Assembly (NCBI GenBank): GCA_050049355.1
Contig: JASFWK010000069.1
Coordinates: 1 to 10,484, forward strand
Length of the DNA: 10,484 bases
From: JASFWK01 sp050049355
GTDB taxonomy: Bacteria; Chloroflexota; Anaerolineae; B4-G1; DUEL01
Direction: 5' to 3'
Shown here one piece after another: positions 1 to 6,019 of the stretch. Numbering within the stretch: the first letter of the stretch is position 1; each line of letters opens with the position of its first letter. The position numbers and the translations under genes were made by a program. The notes beneath the pieces are model-generated. The model did no database searches, was not told the origin of the DNA, and saw nothing but the letters and a program-made list of their open reading frames with translations.

Positions 1-114
1 CATCACCCGTACCACCATCGGCTTCCCCGCTACAGGCAGCATTGGTTTGGAACGGCCGTCGGTCAGCGGGCGCAGCCGCTTTCCCCGTCCGGCGGCCAGC
101 ACTACGGCTAGCAT
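1..114 (-). CDS. Sugar-phosphate nucleotidyltransferase, N-terminal fragment
   Basis: Reading the minus strand from the ATG at 114-112 gives 38 codons that run off the left edge of the window. The peptide begins MLAVVLAAGRGKRLRPLTDG and continues with a KPMLPVAGKP segment. The G-x-G-x-R-L-R-P-L-T signature and the following K-P-M-L-P-V are the nucleotide-binding start of the NTP_transferase fold, which joins a sugar 1-phosphate to an NTP (glucose-1-phosphate thymidylyltransferase, mannose-1-phosphate guanylyltransferase, GlmU and relatives). The start is supported by GAGGAG at 123-118 on the minus strand, although the 3-base spacing is short. Substrate and any C-terminal acyltransferase domain lie outside the window, so the exact enzyme cannot be named. 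It is transcribed divergently from fabF. Confidence 0.85.
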   Translation of the reverse strand, partial: MLAVVLAAGRGKRLRPLTDGRSKPMLPVAGKPMVVRVM

Positions 115-117
115 GCT

Positions 118-123
118 CTCCTC
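118..123 (-). promoter_or_regulatory. Ribosome binding site of the nucleotidyltransferase
   Basis: GAGGAG on the minus strand, 3 bases before the ATG at 114. It supports that start even though the gene is cut by the window edge. Confidence 0.6.
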
Positions 124-151
124 GTGGTTGGCTGTGTGAGGCCCAGGATTG

Positions 152-165
152 GGAGGCCGGCCTCC
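152..165. repeat. Perfect 14-bp palindrome, candidate operator
   Basis: GGAGGCCGGCCTCC is its own reverse complement over all 14 bases. It lies 38-51 bases upstream of the nucleotidyltransferase start codon, in the expected 5' untranslated or promoter zone. It could be a dimeric repressor site or simply a GC-rich chance palindrome. No regulator in the window is linked to it. Confidence 0.4.
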
Positions 166-429
166 ATTCACTCAGAGCCTCAATGGGAGAAACACGGCCC
201 CTGGGCGGTCATCGCCTTGAAGGTCACCAGCAATTCCATTCTGCTTCGTGCTTCGACAAGTGTACCTCAACTCAGCGATAGTGCCAACTCTGGTTAGCAG
301 CCGTTCCGAGAACTTACTCGCTGACGACTCCGGTCAGGTCGCCCAGAGGGAGACCCGCGGCTCGCCGACCCCGTCGCCCTTGCGCCAGGGACGAAGCGCC
401 CAGGACAGCGTCTGAGCGGGCTGAAGGGA

Positions 430-444
430 GTCGCCCTGAGCGAC
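430..444. repeat. Inverted repeat 1 upstream of fabF
   Basis: Arms GTCGC (430-434) and GCGAC (440-444) with a 5-base spacer. On its own this is weak. It gains interest because two longer inverted repeats follow within 41 bases, and its right arm overlaps the next repeat by two bases. Confidence 0.3.
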
Positions 445-460
445 GTGCCAGCTTGCACGT
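443..460. promoter_or_regulatory. Inverted repeat 2 upstream of fabF, candidate operator
   Basis: Perfect 6-bp arms ACGTGC (443-448) and GCACGT (455-460) around a 6-base spacer, an 18-base dyad of the size bound by TetR, GntR or MarR dimers. The right arm overlaps a TTGCAC that could serve as a -35 element. It lies 109-126 bases before the fabF ATG. The regulator is unknown. Confidence 0.4.
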
Positions 461-468
461 ACAGTCTC

Positions 469-485
469 AACTACCGGTGGTAGTT
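469..485. promoter_or_regulatory. Inverted repeat 3 upstream of fabF, candidate operator
   Basis: AACTACCGGTGGTAGTT has perfect 7-bp arms (469-475 and 479-485) around a 3-base centre. Its 17-bp size and compactness are typical of fatty-acid repressor sites such as those of FapR or FabT, but the sequence matches neither consensus as I know them. It is the strongest operator candidate for the lipid operon, 84-100 bases before the fabF start. Confidence 0.45.
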
Positions 486-554
486 TTCAGTCCTATGCCA
501 GTTTGCGTGACTTTGTGTGAGCGATGGTGTTTATTCCATTGAAGACACCTAAGC

Positions 555-563
555 GAGGGAGGT
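555..563 (+). promoter_or_regulatory. Ribosome binding site of fabF
   Basis: GAGGGAGGT, 5 bases before the ATG at 569. It decides the start: an in-frame ATG at 524 would add 15 residues but has no such site and no match to the family N-terminus. Confidence 0.85.
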
Positions 564-568
564 CAGTG

Positions 569-1813
569 ATGAGAAGACGAGTTGTCGTTACCGGTCTGGG
601 GACCGTTTCGCCGTTGGGGAATGACGTATCCATGCTTTGGGAGGGCCTGCTGGCGGGACGGAGTGGGGTGGGCACCATCACCGGGTTCGACCCTTCGGAG
701 TTGGAAGTACGCATTGCTGGCGAGGTCAAGGACTTCGATCCGGTGGCTCTCTTCGGTCGGCGGGAGGCTCGTCGGAATGATCGGTTCACCCTCCTCGCGA
801 TGGAGGCCGCCCGCCAAGCTGTCGCAGATGCTGATCTGCAGTTCAAGGAGGAGAACGGGCAAGAAACCGGCGTGCTCATCGGCACAGGCATCGGTGGCGT
901 TCACACCCTGCTGGAGAACTACGACATCCTTCAGGAGTCCGGCCCCGGGCGGATCAGTCCCTTTATGGTGCCGATGATGATGCCCAACGCGGCCTCGGCC
1001 GGCGTGGCCATCACCTACGGCTTGCGCGGTCCCAATGTCTCTCTCTCGTCTGCCTGTGCCACCGGTTCCCATGCCATCGGAGAGGCGGGGGAGATGATTC
1101 GTCGCGGACAAGCCGAAGTGATGATCTGCGGTGGGAGTGAGGCAGCCATTCATCCCCTCTCCCTCTCTGGCTTCAGGAATATGAGGGCGATCTCCACTCG
1201 CAACGACGAACCGGAGCGTGCCTGTCGCCCCTTCGACGCCGAGCGGGATGGGTTTGTGATGGGGGAGGGGGCCGGGGTCCTGGTGCTAGAGAGCCTGGAA
1301 CGCGCTCGTTCGAGGGGGGCTCACATCTACTGCGAGTTGGTTGGCTACGGTGCCACTTCCGATGCCTGGCACATAACTGCTCCGGAGGAGACTGGGCAGG
1401 GGGCAGCCATGGCGATGGAAATGGCGCTCCGGGACGCCGGCTTGGCCCCAGAGGAGGTGGATTACATCAATGCCCACGGTACTGCCACTCCTCTTAATGA
1501 CCGAATCGAGACTCATGCTATCCGCACGGTCTTCGGTGCCCACGCGGACCGTCTGGCGGTCAGCTCCACCAAATCCATGATCGGCCATCTCATGGGGGCG
1601 GCGGGGGCGGCCGAGGCCATCGCCTGCGTCAAGACTCTGGAGACCGGCTGGATCCACCCCACGATCAACTACGAGGTCCCCGACCCCGAATGTGACCTGG
1701 ACTACGTACCTAACCAGGCACGTCAGTCGGAGCCTCGGATGGCTCTCTCCAACTCATTCGGCTTCGGCGGGCACAATGGATGCCTGATCTTCCAACGCTG
1801 GGAGGAGGCGTGA
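569..1813 (+). CDS. fabF: Beta-ketoacyl-ACP synthase II
   Basis: A cytosolic condensing enzyme that extends acyl-ACP by two carbons using malonyl-ACP in type II fatty acid synthesis. The product is 414 residues, the normal FabF length, and starts MRRRVVVTGLGTVSPLGNDV as the family does. The nucleophile is Cys163 in SSACATG. The catalytic histidines are His303 (NAHGTATPLND) and His340 (KSMIGHLMGAAG), with Lys335 beside the latter. These positions equal those of the E. coli enzyme, so the protein is intact. The C-terminal NSFGFGGHN loop is also present. It is first in an operon with fabH and a three-chain acyl-CoA carboxylase; its TGA shares an A with the fabH ATG, implying translational coupling. 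A polyketide-type ketosynthase is less likely, because there is no partner chain-length factor or tailoring gene nearby. Confidence 0.97.
   Translation: MRRRVVVTGLGTVSPLGNDVSMLWEGLLAGRSGVGTITGFDPSELEVRIAGEVKDFDPVALFGRREARRNDRFTLLAMEAARQAVADADLQFKEENGQETGVLIGTGIGGVHTLLENYDILQESGPGRISPFMVPMMMPNAASAGVAITYGLRGPNVSLSSACATGSHAIGEAGEMIRRGQAEVMICGGSEAAIHPLSLSGFRNMRAISTRNDEPERACRPFDAERDGFVMGEGAGVLVLESLERARSRGAHIYCELVGYGATSDAWHITAPEETGQGAAMAMEMALRDAGLAPEEVDYINAHGTATPLNDRIETHAIRTVFGAHADRLAVSSTKSMIGHLMGAAGAAEAIACVKTLETGWIHPTINYEVPDPECDLDYVPNQARQSEPRMALSNSFGFGGHNGCLIFQRWEEA
1801..1808 (+). promoter_or_regulatory. Ribosome binding site of fabH inside the fabF 3' end
   Basis: GGAGGAGG encoded in the last codons of fabF, 4 bases before the ATG at 1813. 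It fixes the fabH start in the TGATG overlap rather than at the in-frame ATG at 1780. Confidence 0.85.
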
Positions 1814-2943
1814 TGCCTCGGGCTCACGTGGTTGGTTGGGGGAAGTATGTTCCTCGAGAGGTACTGACCAATGATGATCTCTCACGGATAGTGGACACCT
1901 CCGATGAGTGGATCCGCACGCGGACCGGCATCCGTGAGCGCCGCCTTGTCGCGGGCGAAGAGACGACGGCGAGCATGGCAATTCAGGCCGCTCGTGAGGC
2001 GCTGGAAAGGGCGCGGCTGAACCCAGCTCAACTCGACCTCATTGTCGTCGCCACCGCTACTCCTGATCATCTCTTTCCCGCCACTGCTTGCTTGGTCCAG
2101 GATGCCCTGGGAGCTGCCCGGGCCGCTGCTTTCGATCTATCGGCGGGCTGCTCTGGGTTCATCTATGCTCTCAGCGTCACTGCACACCTGCTGGCCGCTG
2201 GGGCCTACGGGACAGCGCTGGTGATCGGTGCGGAGACTCTCTCCACCATCACCGACTGGACTGACCGATCCACCTGTGTCTTGTTCGGCGACGGGGCCGG
2301 GGCAGTGGTTCTGGAGGCTGGCGAAGACGAGGGTGGGGTGCTCGCCACGGTGTTGGGCGCGGATGGTTCAGGAAGGGACGTCCTGTGCCTGCCAGCGGGA
2401 GGATCCCGAAGCCCAGCCTCTCACCGCACCGTGGCGGAGGGGCTCCATTTCATCCATATGAAAGGGCGAGAGGTATTCCGTTTCGCCGTGCGCGTCTTGC
2501 CTACCGCTACGTGCGATGTGCTTGAGAAGGCCGGGCTGTCGTTGGACGACCTGAACCTGTTGGTTCCCCATCAGGCCAACCGGCGCATCATTGAAGCGGC
2601 GACGCGGAAGCTAGGCCTCCCTTCCGAGATCGTCTACAGCAATCTGGAACGATATGGCAACACCTCGTCCGCTTCGATCCCCATCGCCCTGAGCGAGGCG
2701 GTGGAGGAAGGGCGCATCCAACCGGGCGATCTGGTGGTGTGCGTGGGATTCGGCGCAGGGTTGACCTGGGGCGCAGTCGCCATACGCTGGACCCTACCGC
2801 AGCCAGAGCCAATCTCCCTCGCACGGCGGTTCTTGCAGCGGCTGCACTACATGCTGGCGGCGTTCCGTTCCTGGGTGCGGCGACTATTGCGGCATGTAGC
2901 TGCTCTATGGACGCAAGATGTCTTGGGGGAGGGCGAAGAGTGA
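1813..2943 (+). CDS. fabH: Beta-ketoacyl-ACP synthase III with C-terminal extension
   Basis: Starts fatty acid synthesis by condensing a short acyl-CoA with malonyl-ACP. The catalytic triad is visible: Cys113 in DLSAGCSGF, His253 in VPHQANRRII and Asn283 in ERYGNTSSASIPIAL. The body follows the FabH family from the N-terminal GWGKYVPREVLTNDDL through TSDEWIRTRTGIRERR to the usual ending FGAGLTWGAVAIRW near residue 326. The family normally stops there at roughly 320-335 residues, whereas this product has 376. The extra 50 residues include an Arg-rich stretch with hydrophobic residues every three or four positions, which looks like an amphipathic helix. The start overlaps the fabF stop by one base and the end overlaps the next gene by four (GTGA). 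Primer preference (acetyl or branched acyl-CoA) cannot be read from the sequence. Confidence 0.95.
   Translation: MPRAHVVGWGKYVPREVLTNDDLSRIVDTSDEWIRTRTGIRERRLVAGEETTASMAIQAAREALERARLNPAQLDLIVVATATPDHLFPATACLVQDALGAARAAAFDLSAGCSGFIYALSVTAHLLAAGAYGTALVIGAETLSTITDWTDRSTCVLFGDGAGAVVLEAGEDEGGVLATVLGADGSGRDVLCLPAGGSRSPASHRTVAEGLHFIHMKGREVFRFAVRVLPTATCDVLEKAGLSLDDLNLLVPHQANRRIIEAATRKLGLPSEIVYSNLERYGNTSSASIPIALSEAVEEGRIQPGDLVVCVGFGAGLTWGAVAIRWTLPQPEPISLARRFLQRLHYMLAAFRSWVRRLLRHVAALWTQDVLGEGEE
2925..2933 (+). promoter_or_regulatory. Ribosome binding site of the carboxyltransferase gene
   Basis: GGGGGAGGG, 6 bases before the GTG at 2940. It supports the GTG start within the GTGA overlap rather than the distant in-frame ATG at 2739. 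Confidence 0.75.
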
Positions 2944-4487
2944 CCAGGAAAGCGCTTGAACGCCTGGAGGAGATGGAGACCCAGGCTCAACGAGGGGGCG
3001 GACCCGAGAGGATCGAGCGCCAGCACGCCCGGGCCAAGATGACTGCCCGGGAACGGCTGGAGACGCTGCTTGATCCCGGCTCCTTCTTCGAGCTGGATAC
3101 CTTCGCCGCTCATCGGGCGACGGAGTTCGGCCTTGACCGCAAGCGGCCCCTGGGAGACGGGGTTGTCACGGGCTGGGGCCATGTTGAGGGACGGCCTGTC
3201 TACGTCTTTGCCCAGGATTTCACCGTGCTGGGGGGATCGGTGGGGGAGACCCACGGGCGCAAGATTTGTGAGGTGTTTGACCTGGCACTGGAGAATGGAG
3301 CGCCGGTGATCGGCCTCAACGACTCTGGCGGGGCGCGCATCCAGGAGGGGGTCGACGCGCTGGCGGCCTACGGCGAGATCTTCTACCGCAACACCTTGGC
3401 CTCCGGTGTGGTTCCCCAGATATCGGTCATAATGGGGCCCTGTGCTGGTGGGGCGGTCTACTCGCCTGCTCTCACTGACTTCACGATAATGGTCGAGGAG
3501 ACCGCGCGAATGTTCATCACCGGTCCCGACGTGGTCCGCGCCGTGACCCATGAGGAGGTTACCTTCGGCGAACTGGGCGGGGCAGGGGTTCATCACAGCC
3601 GTAGCGGGGTGGCTCACTTCACCGCCGGAGACGACGCCCAGGCTCTGGCCCTGGTGCGGCGGCTGCTCTCCTATCTGCCCTCAAACAACGCCGAGGATCC
3701 GCCCTACCTGCCGTCTGTTGACCCGCCCGATCGCACTGATGAGGAGTTGGACCGCCTGGTGCCGGAGGATCCGGCGCAGGGGTACGACATGCGGGAGGTC
3801 ATCCACCTCATTCTCGATGATGGGGAGTTCCTCGAGGTGCAGGCGGAGTTCGCACAAAACTTGGTCGTAGGTCTTGGGCGACTGGGAGGAATGGCGGTGG
3901 GCCTGGTGGCTCAGCAGCCGGCGGTACTTGCAGGCGTCCTGGATATCGATGCTTCGGACAAGGGCGCTCGCTTCATCCGTTTCTGCGACTGCTTCAACAT
4001 TCCCCTGGTGACCTTTGCCGACACGCCCGGCTTCCTTCCCGGCGTGGCACAGGAGCACGGCGGCATAATCCGGCACGGGGCGAAGATGATATATGCCTAC
4101 GCGGAGGCTACAGTGCCCAAGCTTTCCGTCGTTACCCGCAAGGCCTATGGCGGCGCATACATTGTGATGAGTTCGAAGTCCCTGCGAGGTGACATCTGCC
4201 TGGCCTGGCCCCGCGCAGAGATCGCTGTGATGGGTCCGGAGGGGGCGGTCAATGTCATCTTCCGTAAAGAGCTGGCTCAGGCGGAGGACGAAGCGAAGAT
4301 GCGGGATCGGCTGGTGGAGGAGTATCGTGATAGGTTCGCCAACCCATACATCGCCGCTGCGCGAGGATACGTGGATAGGGTAATCACCCCTCGGCAGACG
4401 CGTCCCTGTCTCATCCGCGGCCTGCAGATGCTGCGAAACAAACGGACCCGCCGTCCGAGGCGCAAGCACGGGAACATACCATTGTGA
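2940..4487 (+). CDS. Acyl-CoA (probably acetyl-CoA) carboxylase, carboxyltransferase beta chain, PccB/AccD5 type
   Basis: Transfers CO2 from carboxybiotin to an acyl-CoA, giving malonyl-CoA if the substrate is acetyl-CoA. From the GTG start the product has 515 residues, typical of the single-chain PccB family, which carries both crotonase-like halves that E. coli splits into AccD and AccA. The N-terminal half (to about residue 260) contains the oxyanion-hole motif GPCAGGAVYSPALTDF from residue 166. The C-terminal half contains RKAYGGAY (400-407) and ends with the family signature KHGNIPL. There is no N-terminal zinc ribbon, as expected for this type. Residue 408, after GGAY, is Ile. In Streptomyces PccB the equivalent residue is Asp (propionyl-specific), and in its acetyl-accepting paralogue it is Ile. 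Together with fabF and fabH this favours acetyl-CoA, though broad specificity is possible. It overlaps fabH by four bases. Confidence 0.95.
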   Translation: MTRKALERLEEMETQAQRGGGPERIERQHARAKMTARERLETLLDPGSFFELDTFAAHRATEFGLDRKRPLGDGVVTGWGHVEGRPVYVFAQDFTVLGGSVGETHGRKICEVFDLALENGAPVIGLNDSGGARIQEGVDALAAYGEIFYRNTLASGVVPQISVIMGPCAGGAVYSPALTDFTIMVEETARMFITGPDVVRAVTHEEVTFGELGGAGVHHSRSGVAHFTAGDDAQALALVRRLLSYLPSNNAEDPPYLPSVDPPDRTDEELDRLVPEDPAQGYDMREVIHLILDDGEFLEVQAEFAQNLVVGLGRLGGMAVGLVAQQPAVLAGVLDIDASDKGARFIRFCDCFNIPLVTFADTPGFLPGVAQEHGGIIRHGAKMIYAYAEATVPKLSVVTRKAYGGAYIVMSSKSLRGDICLAWPRAEIAVMGPEGAVNVIFRKELAQAEDEAKMRDRLVEEYRDRFANPYIAAARGYVDRVITPRQTRPCLIRGLQMLRNKRTRRPRRKHGNIPL

Positions 4488-4525
4488 GTGCCAGGCGGGC
4501 GAATAGCCAATTGATCAGATGACCG

Positions 4526-6019
4526 ATGATTAAGAAGGTGCTGATTGCCAACCGAGGGGAGATCGCGGTACGCGTTCTGCGCACCTGCCGCGAACTGGGT
4601 CTGGAGACGGTAGCAATTTTCTCTGAGGCGGATCGTGAGGCTCCGCACGTTCGTTACGCCGACGAGGCTTACTGCGTCGGCCCGCCGCCGGCCCCGGAGA
4701 GCTATCTGCGGGGGGAGCGAATCATCCGAGTGGCGCTGGAATCCGGCGCGCAGGCGATCCACCCAGGCTATGGTTTCCTGGCCGAGTCGCCGGACTTCGC
4801 CCGGAGGTGTGTCGAGGCGGGGCTGGCCTTCGTTGGACCGCGTCCGGAGACGCTGGAGTTCCTGGGAGACAAGCCTGCATCCCGTCGGCTGGCGCGGAAG
4901 TTCGACATTTCGCTTCTCCCTGGCACCGACCGGCCTCTTGACGATGAAGCGCTGGTGGCCGGTGCCGACAACATGGGCTACCCGGTGCTGTTGAAAGCGG
5001 CGGCTGGTGGCGGAGGGAGGGGCATCCGCGCCGCGGGCTCGCGTGCGGAGCTGAAGGCCGCGATCCCGCTGGCCCGGCGGGAGGCCCGAACTGCGTTCGG
5101 CGATGAAGCCCTCTACCTGGAGCGGCTGATCGAGAAAGCCCGTCATGTGGAGGTCCAACTGCTGGCCGATGCTCACGGCCACGTTATCCACCTGGGGGAG
5201 CGGGAGTGCTCCATCCAGCGCCGACATCAGAAGCTGATCGAGGAATCTCCTTCGCGGGCGGTGGACGCAGATCTCAGGCAGCGCATCTCCGACACGGCTG
5301 AGCGCCTCGCGCGAGCCGTGGGCTACGAGGGGGCCGGAACAGTGGAGTTCTTGCTCGACCCGAAGGGAGATTTCTACTTCCTGGAGGTCAACCCGCGTCT
5401 GCAAGTGGAGCACACGGTAACTGAGGCGGTCACGGGGGTAGACATCGTCAAGGAGCAGCTGCGGATCGCGGCAGGCCGGGAGCTCCGGTATGCTCAGGAG
5501 GATGTCCGGCCGCGAGGGTGGGCGATGGAGTGCCGCATCCTGGCGGAGGATCCCTCGCGGGGCTTCGCTCCGTGCGTGGGTTCCATCTCCCGCCTGCGCG
5601 AGCCGGGTGGGCCGGGCATCCGGGTGGATAGCGGCATCTGCGAGGGTTTGACGATCACACCTTACTACGACTCTTTGCTGGCAAAGCTGGTGGCTTGGGG
5701 GGAGACGCGCGCTGTGGCTATCGTGCGCATGCGGCGGGCGCTGGCAGAGTACCAGATCGTTGGCGTGACCACCAATCTTGATCTCCATCGGGCTCTCCTG
5801 AATAGCCACCGCTTTTTCGGCGGGCAGTTCCACACCCGCTTCCTGGAGGAGCAATTCCCACCGCGTGAGCCGGAGGAAGAAGAGTATCTGGCAGCTGCGT
5901 TGACGACTGCGCTGCTCGACTGGCGCAGGCGGACGGGCGACGGTGCCCAGGAGGACGGGACCATCAGTAGGTGGAAGATGCTTGGCCGCTGGGAGCTGCT
6001 AGGGGGAGGTTGGGGGTGA
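4526..6019 (+). CDS. accC: Biotin carboxylase subunit of acyl-CoA carboxylase, with C-terminal tail
   Basis: ATP-dependent carboxylation of the biotin on the carrier protein. The start MIKKVLIANRGEIAVRV is the standard N-terminus. The ATP-grasp domain shows Lys157 and the glycine-rich loop GGGGRG (161-166), then ERECSIQRRHQKLIEE, then LEVNPRLQVEHTVTE with Glu287 and Arg291 in the metal and bicarbonate site, and ECRILAEDP. Free-standing AccC is about 447 residues. This one has 497, and the extra segment (a Glu-rich stretch, a helix around AAALTTALLDW, and RWKMLGRWELL) resembles the linker that follows the carboxylase domain in fused PccA/MccA alpha chains. The carrier gene begins inside its stop codon (GTGA). 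No clear Shine-Dalgarno precedes the ATG, which lies 38 bases after the previous gene. Confidence 0.95.
   Translation: MIKKVLIANRGEIAVRVLRTCRELGLETVAIFSEADREAPHVRYADEAYCVGPPPAPESYLRGERIIRVALESGAQAIHPGYGFLAESPDFARRCVEAGLAFVGPRPETLEFLGDKPASRRLARKFDISLLPGTDRPLDDEALVAGADNMGYPVLLKAAAGGGGRGIRAAGSRAELKAAIPLARREARTAFGDEALYLERLIEKARHVEVQLLADAHGHVIHLGERECSIQRRHQKLIEESPSRAVDADLRQRISDTAERLARAVGYEGAGTVEFLLDPKGDFYFLEVNPRLQVEHTVTEAVTGVDIVKEQLRIAAGRELRYAQEDVRPRGWAMECRILAEDPSRGFAPCVGSISRLREPGGPGIRVDSGICEGLTITPYYDSLLAKLVAWGETRAVAIVRMRRALAEYQIVGVTTNLDLHRALLNSHRFFGGQFHTRFLEEQFPPREPEEEEYLAAALTTALLDWRRRTGDGAQEDGTISRWKMLGRWELLGGGWG
6001..6010 (+). promoter_or_regulatory. Ribosome binding site of the biotin carrier gene
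   Basis: AGGGGGAGGT, 5 bases before the GTG at 6016 and inside the accC 3' end. It decides the start against the in-frame ATG at 5971. Confidence 0.8.

Larger units (their letters stand above)
115..568. other. Divergent intergenic region, non-coding
   Basis: These 454 bases separate the nucleotidyltransferase (minus) from fabF (plus) and should contain both promoters. I see no credible gene. The 79-codon open frame at 42-281 overlaps the nucleotidyltransferase start on the other strand and has no ribosome binding site. What stands out is inverted symmetry: a 14-bp palindrome at 152-165 and inverted repeats at 430-444, 443-460 and 469-485. A CTTCGACAAG motif sits at 251-260. A TTGCAC at 453-458 could be a -35 element, but no acceptable -10 lies 16-18 bases downstream, so I do not place a promoter. 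Confidence 0.7.

Noticed and set aside
42..281. 79-codon plus-strand frame at the left edge
   Set aside because: It overlaps the nucleotidyltransferase N-terminus on the other strand, has no ribosome binding site, and its translation looks like random GC-rich sequence.
453..499. A sigma-70 promoter for fabF using TTGCAC at 453-458
   Set aside because: No acceptable -10 hexamer lies 16-18 bases downstream. The TATGCC at 494 is too far away and lacks a matching -35.
2739..2939. Extended N-terminus of the carboxyltransferase starting at 2739
   Set aside because: It would overlap fabH by 205 bases. The GTG at 2940 has a strong ribosome binding site and gives the normal family length.
2847..4469. 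Long minus-strand frames (256 and 262 codons) across the carboxyltransferase gene
   Set aside because: Antisense shadows of a clear PccB-family gene, with no ribosome binding site and low-complexity translations.
4277..5854. A 525-codon open frame on the minus strand across accC
   Set aside because: It lies antisense to a gene with intact catalytic motifs. The protein is rich in R, P, H and Q with no recognisable domain, as expected for the shadow of a GC-rich gene.
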